Part shown: positions 20,751-30,522 of the stretch, piece by piece
Position numbering within the stretch: position 1 is the first letter of the stretch
Layout of the letters: each line of letters starts with the position of its first letter
IMG/VR virus record: IMGVR_UViG_3300009034_002981
Coordinates: 1-47,474 of that record
From: a virus
Length of the DNA stretch: 47,474 nucleotides
Direction: 5' to 3' (one strand)
Notes under the pieces: generated by a model
Databases searched by the model: none
Seen by the model: the letters and a program-made list of their open reading frames with translations, nothing else
Told to the model about the DNA's origin: nothing
Position numbers and translations under genes: made by a program

Positions 20751-21811
20751 TCCCACACACACAATCCATAATCGTCAAAACAGAAGTTCAGAAGCTGTCC
20801 ACCGTGGTCCTTTAGGGCACGACGGAGAATATACTCTTGACCCCTTTGTGCAAGGAACAGAAGACAGCCACCGCCGCCAGCGCCACATGCCTTTCCAGCT
20901 TGCATACCATTTTCAAGAGCCACCCCAAAGAAATTCTCAACTACCTCGTTTGTGATACTAGGATGTAATTCCTTCTGCCATATCCAGCTCTGATTCATAG
21001 CCTTGGCCAACGCATCTATATCATGACCGTAAAACGCCCCCTGGGCTATCAAAGCTGTATTTACAAGCTTCTCAAGTGGTAAGTGATTCTTACCAGCATC
21101 AAATTCTTCATTAACATGTCTGTGAATATCAGATGAGAGACGCGATTGCCCAGTATAACACAAAACTAATCTCTTCTCGAGCTCAAACCTCATCGACTGG
21201 TCGAGAGGAAAAACAGGATTATGAAACACATCATCACCGTGGCATTCCCAACCAGATATACCACCGAAAGCTGCTGCATACTGATCCTGCGTACCACTTA
21301 ACAAGCCTAACTCCTCAGTTTCCAATCTGAAAGCGGTATCAGCTACCTCCCTCTGTGTTGGAAACTTTCCGGCGTATTTCATAAGAGCACCGATAAGCGC
21401 TACACCTAAAGATGCAGAAGTCCCCAAACCACTACCAGGTGGAGCCTCCGACCTGGTAACTATCTCGATTCCGCCGAAGTCCTCAAACAATCTCTTGCAG
21501 GCCGCTTTCGCAAGGTCCATAGTCCCGTCATACTCTATATCTCCTATAGATTGTGTATGGGCCCATACATCGAGATCCGCACTATACATGTAAATGGACC
21601 CTTTCTCTACTCTCTCTCGCACAGGATATCCATATCGGCTCGATCTAGCTGTCTTCTCGGGAAGTAGTCTAACAGTAACATAGGTGTGCAGAGTAACTGC
21701 TGCGTTAACAACGAGCCCTGGGTTCCTCTTCGCAAATTTAGGTACATCTGTCCATGATCCCGCAAAATCTATTCTAACAGGCGCTCGTGCAATAACATCA
21801 GGCCTGCCCAT
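20747..21811 (-). CDS. HddA-like GHMP kinase (heptose 7-phosphate kinase family)
   Basis: About 354 residues. ARAPVRIDFAGSWTDVP at the N-terminus, PPGSGLGTSASLG in the ATP loop and KACGAGGGGCLLF near the C-terminus are the three GHMP motifs in the form seen in D-glycero-D-manno-heptose 7-phosphate kinases and related fucokinase domains. The product would be a heptose 1,7-bisphosphate or a sugar 1-phosphate. The adenylyltransferase at 46589-47089 would act later in the same route. The ATG at 21811 is favoured by AGGTG upstream. Confidence 0.8.
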   Translation of the reverse strand: MGRPDVIARAPVRIDFAGSWTDVPKFAKRNPGLVVNAAVTLHTYVTVRLLPEKTARSSRYGYPVRERVEKGSIYMYSADLDVWAHTQSIGDIEYDGTMDLAKAACKRLFEDFGGIEIVTRSEAPPGSGLGTSASLGVALIGALMKYAGKFPTQREVADTAFRLETEELGLLSGTQDQYAAAFGGISGWECHGDDVFHNPVFPLDQSMRFELEKRLVLCYTGQSRLSSDIHRHVNEEFDAGKNHLPLEKLVNTALIAQGAFYGHDIDALAKAMNQSWIWQKELHPSITNEVVENFFGVALENGMQAGKACGAGGGGCLLFLAQRGQEYILRRALKDHGGQLLNFCFDDYGLCVWE

Positions 21812-22391
21812 CCTTTTCACCTACCTTGATAACCTCCCCGAAGAACTCGTTGCTAACCCTAACGGGGAGTCTCCTATGGAAGATCTCGATGTTCAACATA
21901 ACGGCACCCTCCGATATTGTCAAAACTATACCACGTATACCTAAACTGGGGATAACAACCTCGTCTCCTATATCAAAAGTGAGCTTTGGTGGTTCCGGTA
22001 CACGCGACTCTAGAACGGCAAGTCGTTGAATGTCCGCTTGTGGAACTACAGAGGGCCAACTTTGCCAGTTTTGAAGCCACCCAAAAACGTGAGGAAACTT
22101 CGGTTTCTTTAACGCTGCATATAACTTATAGCTGAGGATAGCTTCCACAAACAGGTACCCAGGTATCATCGAGGTCCGTCGCTCTTTCGCAGCACCATCC
22201 TTGGCAAAGTACTTAATGGTAACTTCAGGAACCCATAAACGCCTAACTAACTCGTAATGAGCTATAACACCTGCCGTCCCATAAAAGTGTAAAACCAACG
22301 AAGCCTTCTTCTCGTACGAACCTTCAACGCGCAAAACGTGCCATCTATACCCTTTGCGAATAACCCTTATAGGGTGCCGTACAAGAAGCAT
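21798..22391 (-). CDS. NusG-like transcription antitermination factor
   Basis: 197 residues. The N-terminal NGN domain is visible (RWHVLRVEGSYEKKAS, then SMIPGYLFVEA, then FPHVFGW), and the C-terminal KOW domain has the form DIGDEVVIPSLGIRGIVLTI. NusG-family proteins bind the clamp of RNA polymerase and change pausing and termination. In a phage this may be an RfaH-like factor for long operons, relevant to the long structured RNA array. ATG 22391 follows the SSB stop directly, without a clear ribosome site. Confidence 0.8.
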   Translation of the reverse strand: MLLVRHPIRVIRKGYRWHVLRVEGSYEKKASLVLHFYGTAGVIAHYELVRRLWVPEVTIKYFAKDGAAKERRTSMIPGYLFVEAILSYKLYAALKKPKFPHVFGWLQNWQSWPSVVPQADIQRLAVLESRVPEPPKLTFDIGDEVVIPSLGIRGIVLTISEGAVMLNIEIFHRRLPVRVSNEFFGEVIKVGEKDGQA

Positions 22392-23270
22392 TTACTGGGG
22401 TTTCTTCATCGACTTACGCTGCTTAGCTGATGTCAGATCTTTACAGTCCGCAGAGACAGCACACCCCCTACATGCATCGTCGTCCTCCCAACCTTCACCG
22501 TATAGTAGACAATCATCCTCGGCACCTTCCGCTGCTGCAGTCCCCGAGATTGCAGCTGGAGCTGCAGTTGGAGCCTCAGATGCTGGACTTAGGACTGGCG
22601 GTTCTCCAAGTGTCATACCCAGTGCGTTTGCAAGTTCGACTGGATCCGGTGGGGACATCTGCGCATCGAAATCTGGAAAGGCTTCTACAATTAGCTGCTT
22701 TTCCTCTGCAGTAAGGGCTGTCTGTACTACAGACCTCGATGTACCCTCAAGCTTAGTCATAGGACGTACTTCATACTTAGTAAAGCCTCCACCTGATTGC
22801 GAGTTACGGGCGATCTCTAAGTCGAATCCTTCCTCGGGATCAGTAAAGTCCATATCCCACTCTTGCGCTACCTTCCCCATACCCTGAAACACTGATGGGG
22901 GGCACTCAAGCAACTTTATGCAGATCTCTGCAGCATCGTTAAACGGATTGTCTCTAGAGAACGCTGCAAATATAAATCGCCTCTGTGCTCTCGCCATATC
23001 CGCATCTTTATCGTTCCCTTCCTTCCGGAGATCTTCTACATACTGACATGCAGGACATATAGAAGTATCTCCCAGGCACACAGGTGCTTTGTTCGGGAAA
23101 TTATCGACCTTTATGTGCCGTTGCAGAAAATGACGGAAACACTCTCTATAGGGCTCGTCATCCCCTTTCTGAGCCACTATTCTTACGGTATTGACACCAT
23201 CTCTGAGCGTAATCCAATTAACATCACCGCCCAATGTGGCAGCCTTTTGGATAAGCTTGCCAAGATTCAT
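22392..23270 (-). CDS. gp32-like single-stranded DNA-binding protein
   Basis: 292 residues. The start INWITLRDGVNTVRI is the typical entry of phage T4 gp32-type SSB, followed by HFLQRHI and a zinc site CLGDTSICPAC (about 65-75) within an OB fold. The tail is acidic and Ala/Pro-rich, with a second Cys cluster (CLLYG, CRGC, CKDL) at the end. It coats single strands at the fork and contacts partners through the tail. It precedes the NusG-like gene. Call based on motif order, not on full alignment. Confidence 0.75.
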   Translation of the reverse strand: MNLGKLIQKAATLGGDVNWITLRDGVNTVRIVAQKGDDEPYRECFRHFLQRHIKVDNFPNKAPVCLGDTSICPACQYVEDLRKEGNDKDADMARAQRRFIFAAFSRDNPFNDAAEICIKLLECPPSVFQGMGKVAQEWDMDFTDPEEGFDLEIARNSQSGGGFTKYEVRPMTKLEGTSRSVVQTALTAEEKQLIVEAFPDFDAQMSPPDPVELANALGMTLGEPPVLSPASEAPTAAPAAISGTAAAEGAEDDCLLYGEGWEDDDACRGCAVSADCKDLTSAKQRKSMKKPQ

Positions 23271-23299
23271 TTGTACGCCTCCTTCTAGGAAATCTCCTA

Positions 23300-23911
23300 T
23301 TAACTCCCACTACGCATCTTCCGCAGTGCACCTCGCGCCTCCTCTATCCCAGGACCATCTGGCTTCCGATAAGATGATGTATGCTGAGGGGTACTTATAC
23401 GTGGTAACCCACCACCCTTATAACTTACATCTGTAGAATTATACTCAACAATTTGCTTTTTAGCCAGTTGCATCAAGGATTGCAACTTAGCTTCTAGAGC
23501 CGTTATAACGCCCTGTATAGTTTTTAGATCCGCTTCGGCCTGCTCGAGTATATCTCGTCGTCTGTTAAATTCATCCTTATGTTGAATTCTAACCATATAC
23601 TCGATAGAACTAATGTTGGGCCTACGACCAGTAGCATTCTCCAACTTAGCAAACTCCTGATCGTATATTGGTGCATACCAGTTATCGTAGTCCCTCCTAA
23701 CAGCCTCCACAGCCTGGGCGAACCTAGCTGTAACTGCAGCCCAGTAAGCAATTTGTCCAGGAAGAGCCATAAACTCTGTGTTCAGATCATGCTCGTCTAT
23801 CTGCAGCTCGTCCCATACATTAACATCTACAGTCTCAATGGGAGTCCTTATACTGACACGCATCTGGTCCCTCCTAGACTCCATCAACTCAAGTAAATTA
23901 ACTCTTCTCAT
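23300..23911 (-). CDS. Coiled-coil hypothetical protein next to SSB
   Basis: 203 residues. The centre (about 100-150) is a coiled coil (LEQAEADLKTIQGVITALEAKLQSLM), with a disordered basic tail. In several phages a recombination mediator of this kind neighbours SSB, but I see no motif that proves it. ATG 23911 follows AGAGGG, about 20 bases downstream of a CATATAATA box. Confidence 0.65.
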   Translation of the reverse strand: MRRVNLLELMESRRDQMRVSIRTPIETVDVNVWDELQIDEHDLNTEFMALPGQIAYWAAVTARFAQAVEAVRRDYDNWYAPIYDQEFAKLENATGRRPNISSIEYMVRIQHKDEFNRRRDILEQAEADLKTIQGVITALEAKLQSLMQLAKKQIVEYNSTDVSYKGGGLPRISTPQHTSSYRKPDGPGIEEARGALRKMRSGS

Positions 23912-23930
23912 TATCTGTTTCCCTCTACCT

Positions 23931-23939
23931 TATTATATG
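23931..23939 (-). promoter_or_regulatory. Putative promoter box CATATAATA before the SSB operon
   Basis: The minus strand reads TCGCATATAATAAGG between dUTPase and 23911. The implied leader is only about 12 nt and contains the AGAGGG ribosome site. Confidence 0.55.
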
Positions 23940-23999
23940 CGAACTCCCTTCAAATATCGAGAAAATGTTACCTAAAAAGTTCCTAAAAAAGTAGTGGAA

Positions 24000-24485
24000 T
24001 TACTTCCCAGAGGAACCATGACCAGCTGTACCTCTCTTCGAGGGAGGTAAAGTGGCCACCTGCAGCCACCTTATCGGCCACTTCCGGCGAAGACAAAACT
24101 GTGCAACCCTATCTCCCTTACTGACCTCGAACCTCGCCGGTGTCCAATTAAACATAAAAGGAGAGACCTCACCCCGGTACCCCGCATCAATAGTTCCATG
24201 GTGCAAACATAGACCTTGCTTTCCAAGACTTGATCTACATTTAAACTCGCCCTCATAGCCCTCCGGGATGTCCATATATATCCCCGTAGGTATAAGCGTA
24301 GCTATACCCGGACGAACCCAAACATCCTCGAGGGCGTATATATCCCAGCATGCATCTGCTGGATACGGCTGAGTCGGCATTTGAGCTCCCGGATCGAGCT
24401 TAATCTGAACTTTAACCTCAGCAGGTATAACCGCTAGACCAGCTTTAGTAAGGATACGCCTAACCAATCTACCAAAAAGCCCCAT
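24000..24485 (-). CDS. dut: dUTPase
   Basis: 161 residues with the five trimeric dUTPase motifs in order: ACWDIYALED, RSSLG, GTIDAGYRGE, GDRVAQFCL and the C-terminal RGTAGHGSSGK. It hydrolyses dUTP to dUMP, keeping uracil out of DNA and supplying dTMP synthesis. This fits with the UDG domain fused to the phage polymerase and the thymidylate kinase in this window. Confidence 0.95.
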   Translation of the reverse strand: MGLFGRLVRRILTKAGLAVIPAEVKVQIKLDPGAQMPTQPYPADACWDIYALEDVWVRPGIATLIPTGIYMDIPEGYEGEFKCRSSLGKQGLCLHHGTIDAGYRGEVSPFMFNWTPARFEVSKGDRVAQFCLRRKWPIRWLQVATLPPSKRGTAGHGSSGK

Positions 24486-24497
24486 TTCACGCCTCCA

Positions 24498-26732
24498 CTA
24501 CACACATTTAGAGTATCCACAGGCAGGACAATGTAGACAACTCCCCTGTCTATACAACATACTATGACACTCAGGGCACTCAGGATTCTCCCCAAGTCCC
24601 ACAGCGCTCCCCTCGTCCTCCACAAGCCGAGGCCCACCTCCGGGAAGTATTTCCTCCTCACCCCCTACTAACTCTCGTAGAGCCTGCGCAACAGCATCCG
24701 GACAGGAGCGGATAGCTTGTTCCCCGATCCCACGTGCCTTAGCACACCGGATTCCCGCTAGTTGATCTATAATGTCTCTGTAGTCAATACCGCTTCTGAG
24801 AGCCAACGAAACCAACCTACCTAGAGCCTCAACATGCGAACTGATACAGCCGCCACCTCTGCCTAGTGCAATAAATGACTCACATGGTCCCAAATCGTCA
24901 CGATTAACTGTAATAAATAAACTCCCACACGTATCTCCCACAGGGACCCTCAACGTCTCGCCCCTAGTTATCCTTGGCCGTTTACGCGGAGATATCCCTG
25001 TAGGTAGTTCAGATACTTTCCCCTTTGCAACCAGCACTTCCTGCTGCCTGGACCCCGATCTGTAAAGCGTAATACCCTTACACCCGGACTTCCATGCTAG
25101 TAAAATTGCTTCAGCTACATCGTCCCTACTAGCCTCAAAGGGCATATTTATCGTTTTCGATATACCCGCGTCAACCCACTCCTGAAATGCCGCTTGCATC
25201 TTGATATGCCATTCAGGACTAATCTCCAGGGCAGTTACAAAATGCTCGGGGAGGGGCTGACCTCGATTTAGATAAGAGGCAGCTAGAGCATGCTGCTCCT
25301 TAAATTCCTTGTCTACTCTATAATATTTGTATTCCCATTGAAAAACGGGCTCGATACCACTTGAGGCGCCTGCTATGAGCGAGAGGGAACCTGTGGGAGC
25401 GAGTGAGGTAAGGCAGGCGTTCCTTAGACCACATGCCTCGAGTTTAGTATCCAGATCATCCCAGCCCTCCCAATTATAAGATGCGCTAGAATGTCTTTTC
25501 ACAGCTTCATAATGATCCTTGTACGCAGGAAAAGGTCCCCTCTCATGAGCAAGATCAACGGAGGCGTACATTGCACGATATTGAATATACTGCATAACCT
25601 TACCTGCTAGTGTTACCGCTTCATCTGAATCATATCTCAACCCAAGCAACAAAAGGAGATCCGCCCAACCCATAACACCAAGCCCTATCTTTCTAGTCCT
25701 GAGCGAAGCTTCTTCAATCTCCTTAACTGGGAACTTATTCACCTCAATAACATCATCAAGAAAACGAACTGCATGTTCAACTGCTTCACCCAAACGGGTC
25801 CAATCTACGTCAAACTTACCATCGTCCTCCTTATAAAACTTCGCCAGGTTGATAGATCCTAAGTTACAAGATTCGTTAGGTAGCAAGGGCTGCTCACCGC
25901 AGGGATTAACTCCGGCAATGTCACCTAGACCTTTTAACGGATGTTTCTGATTCATCCTATCAATAAAGATTACCCCTGGCTCCCCATTCGTCCAAGTCCG
26001 TTCTACAAGGTTACCGAAGAGGGCGGTTGCACTAACAACTCTATCAACTTTATCGGCATATGTATCATATAAGTCAAACTCGTCTCCGGTCAGCATGCCC
26101 TCTCGTCTTGCAGTATCAACAGCCCCCATAAACTTATTAGTTGCGGCTACAGATAAGTTAAAGTTTGAAAGAGCACCTTCCTCTATCTTAGAATCAAGAA
26201 ATTCTTCGATGTCTGGATGATCAACCCGAAGAACACCCATATTGGCGCCTCTACGCTTCCCACCCTGCTTAATCACATCAGTACTCCCATTATACGCGTG
26301 TATGAATGAAACGGGACCGCTACTTACACCACTGGTTCTCGAAACGGGAGACCCCCTCTTCCTGAGCTGGGAGAAATCGTAACCACACCCCCCGCCTGAG
26401 GCAAAGATCTTAACTGCATTCTTCAGAGTACCAAATATACCATCCAGTGAGTCATCAATGGGTAATACAAAACATGCAGACAGATTCCCTAGTCCCCGTT
26501 CCACTCCAGCATTGAAAAGCGTAGGACTATTGGGCAAGAACTCGAGATGGTACATCATTTTAAAGAAAACACCAAACCACTCCCTCTTACTTTCTTCCGC
26601 ATCCGAAACGAACTTAGCAACTCTCCTACATAAACCTTCCCAGTCCTCTTGAATGTTGCCCCCTGTATCTTTGCAAAAGTACCTTTTCTTCAAAACTTCC
26701 AACGCGTTATCAGTTAAAGTCGGTTCAGACAT
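24498..26732 (-). CDS. nrdJ: Class II (adenosylcobalamin) ribonucleotide reductase
   Basis: 744 residues. NSPTLFNAG, GNLSACFVLP, NPCGEQPLLPNESCNLGS, APTGSLSLIAG and the radical-site region identify an NrdJ-type reductase. The C-terminus ends in zinc-like CPECH and CPACG pairs, the latter beside the redox end KCV. No NrdB-like subunit is encoded here, consistent with class II, which uses adenosylcobalamin and works with or without oxygen. It supplies dNTPs for replication. Confidence 0.93.
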   Translation of the reverse strand: MSEPTLTDNALEVLKKRYFCKDTGGNIQEDWEGLCRRVAKFVSDAEESKREWFGVFFKMMYHLEFLPNSPTLFNAGVERGLGNLSACFVLPIDDSLDGIFGTLKNAVKIFASGGGCGYDFSQLRKRGSPVSRTSGVSSGPVSFIHAYNGSTDVIKQGGKRRGANMGVLRVDHPDIEEFLDSKIEEGALSNFNLSVAATNKFMGAVDTARREGMLTGDEFDLYDTYADKVDRVVSATALFGNLVERTWTNGEPGVIFIDRMNQKHPLKGLGDIAGVNPCGEQPLLPNESCNLGSINLAKFYKEDDGKFDVDWTRLGEAVEHAVRFLDDVIEVNKFPVKEIEEASLRTRKIGLGVMGWADLLLLLGLRYDSDEAVTLAGKVMQYIQYRAMYASVDLAHERGPFPAYKDHYEAVKRHSSASYNWEGWDDLDTKLEACGLRNACLTSLAPTGSLSLIAGASSGIEPVFQWEYKYYRVDKEFKEQHALAASYLNRGQPLPEHFVTALEISPEWHIKMQAAFQEWVDAGISKTINMPFEASRDDVAEAILLAWKSGCKGITLYRSGSRQQEVLVAKGKVSELPTGISPRKRPRITRGETLRVPVGDTCGSLFITVNRDDLGPCESFIALGRGGGCISSHVEALGRLVSLALRSGIDYRDIIDQLAGIRCAKARGIGEQAIRSCPDAVAQALRELVGGEEEILPGGGPRLVEDEGSAVGLGENPECPECHSMLYRQGSCLHCPACGYSKCV

Positions 26733-26961
26733 TCACGTTCTCCCTCAACTTCCTAAGTCTCAGTCTAGCAGCAGATCGTATCTCCTTAAACGGCGAGGCA
26801 AGATGTTCAGGTAACTCCCCCAAAGATTTCTGGAGAACTACGTCACATAGATCACACTCCTCGCCCACAAGGAACCTCGCTTCCCTATAGGACATTCCAG
26901 CTAGCATACGATCGTAAATATACTTCAGTGCCTGAGCTCGTGTAACAATGGGTTTAGACAT
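26725..26961 (-). CDS. Hypothetical small protein
   Basis: About 78 residues with a CDLC pair and a helical, basic C-terminus. ATG 26961 has AGGAG seven bases upstream. It overlaps the NrdJ start by 8 bases. Unknown; perhaps a regulator of the neighbouring nucleotide-metabolism genes. Confidence 0.6.
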   Translation of the reverse strand: MSKPIVTRAQALKYIYDRMLAGMSYREARFLVGEECDLCDVVLQKSLGELPEHLASPFKEIRSAARLRLRKLRENVNV

Positions 26962-26971
26962 CCACATTCTC

Positions 26972-29464
26972 CTAAAACTGGCCTAGATCCAGGTAATCGC
27001 CACCCCAACGCTCAACAACCCCAAGGTCGATCTTCAGAGGAACGATAATATGCCGAATGGGCGCCAACATCTGTTCTCGCATAATGTTAACTGCATCACG
27101 TACTTCACCTTTGGGCGCCTCAGCTACTATCTCATCATGTATCTGCATTAACAACCTTGCCTTAAGCCCGTTACCCCTAAAAGCTTCATCAATCCTAGTT
27201 AAGGCAAGATTAGTCACATCAGATGCAAGACTCTGTATGGGGCTGTTCCGCGCCTGTCTCGCTGCCATAGCAGAGACAGTAGTATCCGTACTATGTATTT
27301 CAGGTAATCGCCTATATCTTCCAAACAGATTCTTAACGTAACCCTGTTGTTTGACGAAGGCTTCTTGATCTTTCAACCATCGAGAAGATATAGGGAACAT
27401 CTTAAAAAACGAGTCAATAAACGCCTGAGCCTCTGTATCGGACATCTCAAACTCTGCCGCTAAACTTCTAGCTCCCCTCCCATAGATAAGACCGAAGACG
27501 ACGCCTTTCACTTTCGTACGCTCGTCTATTGAGATCTGATCCGGCGACTTGTTCAGCAAAATGGAACCTAGATGACTGTGTACATCATCTGTTGCTAAAA
27601 CCTCAATAAACTTCGGATCTTTACTGTAGTTAGCCCACATGCGTAGCTCGTGCTGAGAATAGTCACCTCTCACCAGGTACCAGTCCTCGGTAGGAATAAA
27701 TAAACCCTTGATAATGGACTCTCGGGGAATATTTTGTAAATTTGGACGTGAAGAAGCCAATCTCCCAGTAGCGGTTCCATGCTGCAGATAGCTGGTATGT
27801 AACCGACCATCCGGAGCAAGCACCTTCAATAGACCAGCTATATAGGTACTATTCAATTTAGCCGTCCGCCTGTACTCCAAAAGTAAATCTAATACGGGAT
27901 GTTTAGTTCTTTCCCGTAGCGCTTTGAGGGTAGCTTCATCTGTCGAAGGCCCGCCCTTCGGCGTCCTGAGACGTGGATCTTTTAACGCAGGAAGCCCTAA
28001 CTGCTCATAAAGTAGGGATCGGAGCTGCTTAGTGGATCTGACATTCACATCCTCTTCTGCATAACTGTTTATTTCCTCCTGGAGCTCCTCAAGTCTATCA
28101 TCAAACTCTTTACTAAGCTCCGACATACGCTCTGTATCCACCCTTACCCCTACAAGCTCCATATGCATAAGCGTTTTCATAACCTTTGTAATAATCTTAC
28201 TATAGAATTTATATAGTTGACTACTCTCTTTAAGCCCTGACCTAAACAACTCATAGAGGCGGAATGTAGCATCAGCATCCGCTAACGCATAGGATTTTAA
28301 AGTAGAAACAGGAATTTTCCCATAATGTTTTTCCTCAATAGGAATTCTACTCCGCTTCACTTCATTAAACGCACTCTCAAGGTCTTTAGAATAGTTCCCG
28401 AGATCAGTAAACCTAGCCGCGAGAGGCTTGAGACCGTGAGCTGTATTCTCATCCAACAAATGATGCATCAACATGGAATCACTAAGGGTTCCACGGATAT
28501 CCCAACCAAAGTAATGGATAAGAAATTTCAAGTCAAACTTTAAGTTATGGCCAATCTTACCTATACTAGGATCTTCAAATACCTGCCGTAACCCCTCTTG
28601 TATAAGTGCCCAGTCACTCCTAGGCCATACCCAGTTACCATCTTCCTCCATGGGAAGATACCAAGCTGAAAATAAGCCAGTGGAAAAGACCATACAAAGT
28701 ATACGGTCTGCCCAAAAGTTAAAACCTGTAGTTTCAATATCTATAACAAACTGTTCAGACTCACGTAAATCCTGAATTAGCTCCCCAAAGCTTTCCAGAT
28801 CGTGAACTTCCCTATATATCACAGATCGTTGTGGCGGGACAGTATAACCATCATCAATAAACTGCTTCACCTTCTCCGCAACATCTCTGAGAAGGACCTC
28901 ATTTGACGGATTCCTTAGTACTGCGGCAGGATGAATACATGGGAGAATATAACACCCGAACTCCTCACTCTCCTCAAAAATTCCACTTCGACTCATTATA
29001 CCGGAGGGTGTACCCTTAGGAACTACACCGTAGTACCCAATGTTACCAAGTGCCACAATAAGCTTTCGGGGATAGGCAGTGATTTCATATTGTAGATACT
29101 TCTCCCTACATATCCGACACTCCTCAGAAGTTGGGGTTCGATTATTAGTAGGGCGACACTTAACAGTATTAGTGACAAAAGCAGCTTTACGAGTATAAAT
29201 ACCCACTGCGTTAAATGTGTCTTCTAATTTCTTCCCAGCTCTACCAACAAAGGCCTCACCTTCTCTTTCCTCATCCCTTCCGGGAGCCTCACCCACAATA
29301 ACTATTGGGGAGTTGAAATCACCGCGGGGATATACCATTTCGCGAGACTCATTAGTAGGTCGTATGTCTCCCGAAACGGTACAATCAGTACACTGTGGAA
29401 AATACGAACCCCAAAGCCAGCCCTCTGGGTCCCTTTGCACCTCTGCCTGCATCTCAGTAGTCAT
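26972..29464 (-). CDS. Uracil-DNA glycosylase / DNA polymerase I (family A) fusion
   Basis: 830 residues. Residues 1-215 form a family IV-type uracil-DNA glycosylase: CTDC near the N-terminus, GEAPGRDEEREGEAFVG, VKCRP and CIHPAAVLRNP. Residues about 240-430 are the 3'-5' exonuclease (DIETTGFNFW, DADAT near the end). From 450 on is the polymerase: motif A YSQHELRMW, motif B KGVVFGLIYGRGA, motif C MQIHDEIV. It is the likely replicative polymerase. The UDG domain may survey the template for uracil. The 5' exonuclease is encoded separately at 39905. Confidence 0.95.
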   Translation of the reverse strand: MTTEMQAEVQRDPEGWLWGSYFPQCTDCTVSGDIRPTNESREMVYPRGDFNSPIVIVGEAPGRDEEREGEAFVGRAGKKLEDTFNAVGIYTRKAAFVTNTVKCRPTNNRTPTSEECRICREKYLQYEITAYPRKLIVALGNIGYYGVVPKGTPSGIMSRSGIFEESEEFGCYILPCIHPAAVLRNPSNEVLLRDVAEKVKQFIDDGYTVPPQRSVIYREVHDLESFGELIQDLRESEQFVIDIETTGFNFWADRILCMVFSTGLFSAWYLPMEEDGNWVWPRSDWALIQEGLRQVFEDPSIGKIGHNLKFDLKFLIHYFGWDIRGTLSDSMLMHHLLDENTAHGLKPLAARFTDLGNYSKDLESAFNEVKRSRIPIEEKHYGKIPVSTLKSYALADADATFRLYELFRSGLKESSQLYKFYSKIITKVMKTLMHMELVGVRVDTERMSELSKEFDDRLEELQEEINSYAEEDVNVRSTKQLRSLLYEQLGLPALKDPRLRTPKGGPSTDEATLKALRERTKHPVLDLLLEYRRTAKLNSTYIAGLLKVLAPDGRLHTSYLQHGTATGRLASSRPNLQNIPRESIIKGLFIPTEDWYLVRGDYSQHELRMWANYSKDPKFIEVLATDDVHSHLGSILLNKSPDQISIDERTKVKGVVFGLIYGRGARSLAAEFEMSDTEAQAFIDSFFKMFPISSRWLKDQEAFVKQQGYVKNLFGRYRRLPEIHSTDTTVSAMAARQARNSPIQSLASDVTNLALTRIDEAFRGNGLKARLLMQIHDEIVAEAPKGEVRDAVNIMREQMLAPIRHIIVPLKIDLGVVERWGGDYLDLGQF

Positions 29465-29913
29465 TCGTCTTCCTCCGTTGGGGCGTCTAAATCGGATGCT
29501 GGACTGCCCTCTCGCAGCCTCAAGTCCGGAATCATACCATTTGCAAGGTAATCACTCCCAAGGTGGTCAACTAGGAAGGCCCAGTCACTTATGTCGTGTT
29601 GTAGTATAGCCCCATCAAACTCCTTAGGAATATGCAGTAACTGGTGCATTACCAAAGCAGTCTGCTGTGCAGGCCCCAAGTCATCCCACCCAGCTCTAAA
29701 GTATATAGTAACAATATACATTATCTTGGGATTAAGGAGATTAAATGGCGGCTTCACAGGCCGGCAGTTACCAGGTTTTGTTTTCTGAGACCGACTGATC
29801 TCACGCACGTAAAGCAATCTATCCGGATCTACACGCTCAAACCATTCCGGATACCTAGCTATTAAATCTCTTGCTATAGCTTCCACTTCCGGGTCTTCAA
29901 TATAGTCACTCAT
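29461..29913 (-). CDS. Putative phage metallopeptidase-like protein
   Basis: 150 residues. The segment ALVMHQLLHIP resembles the HExxH-type site of small phage metallopeptidases, though with Gln in place of the catalytic Glu, so activity is doubtful. Preceding FRAGWDDLGPAQQTALVM fits the family. A 4-base overlap couples it to the polymerase. Call moderate. Confidence 0.6.
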   Translation of the reverse strand: MSDYIEDPEVEAIARDLIARYPEWFERVDPDRLLYVREISRSQKTKPGNCRPVKPPFNLLNPKIMYIVTIYFRAGWDDLGPAQQTALVMHQLLHIPKEFDGAILQHDISDWAFLVDHLGSDYLANGMIPDLRLREGSPASDLDAPTEEDE

Positions 29914-30522
29914 TTATACTTTCACCTCCGTCTCCACCCCCAGGGTAGAAAGAACTCGATCGAGCACATGCTGACATACAGTTTCCTCAGGCTGTGTTCC
30001 ATCTATAATAACAACGCATATACCCTCACTTAGTAGCTGTTTAGACCACCAGATGTAACTTTGCTGTATCGCTTCAAACCGTGCCCTAGTTAACTTAGTC
30101 TGCCCATCGTCTCTAGCCATGAATACATCGTAGGGGATTGTAAAGACAAACGTCACATCGGGAGCTTGGCACCTATCCAGATAGACTTCATCCATATGTT
30201 TCTTAAAATTTGGATCAAGATCTTCCCACCACTCATAGGCCAGGTTAGATAGAGCATAACGATCACAGAGAACGACTTTTCCTTCCCTTAACGCAGGACT
30301 TATCACTGTCAACTCAGCTAAACGAATCGCCTGCCAGAAAAACATATAGACAATCTCGTCTGGGAAATTTCCTATCATGGAGGGAATCCTGTTCCCAGCA
30401 ATACATTTAGTTACGGTTGAGAGAACAGGAATTTCTTTCTGCTCTAAAGATTTCCTAACAAACTCTACCGCACTAGATTTCCCGGCACGATCAATTCCGT
30501 CAAAAGCAATAAACTTACTCAT
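29914..30522 (-). CDS. tmk: Thymidylate kinase
   Basis: 202 residues. The P-loop is FDGIDRAGKSS (8-18), the DR(Y) motif is LCDRYALSN, and a lid-type region follows near 140. It phosphorylates dTMP to dTDP. It forms part of the dNTP supply with NrdJ and dUTPase. It ends directly against the metallopeptidase-like gene. Confidence 0.92.
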   Translation of the reverse strand: MSKFIAFDGIDRAGKSSAVEFVRKSLEQKEIPVLSTVTKCIAGNRIPSMIGNFPDEIVYMFFWQAIRLAELTVISPALREGKVVLCDRYALSNLAYEWWEDLDPNFKKHMDEVYLDRCQAPDVTFVFTIPYDVFMARDDGQTKLTRARFEAIQQSYIWWSKQLLSEGICVVIIDGTQPEETVCQHVLDRVLSTLGVETEVKV

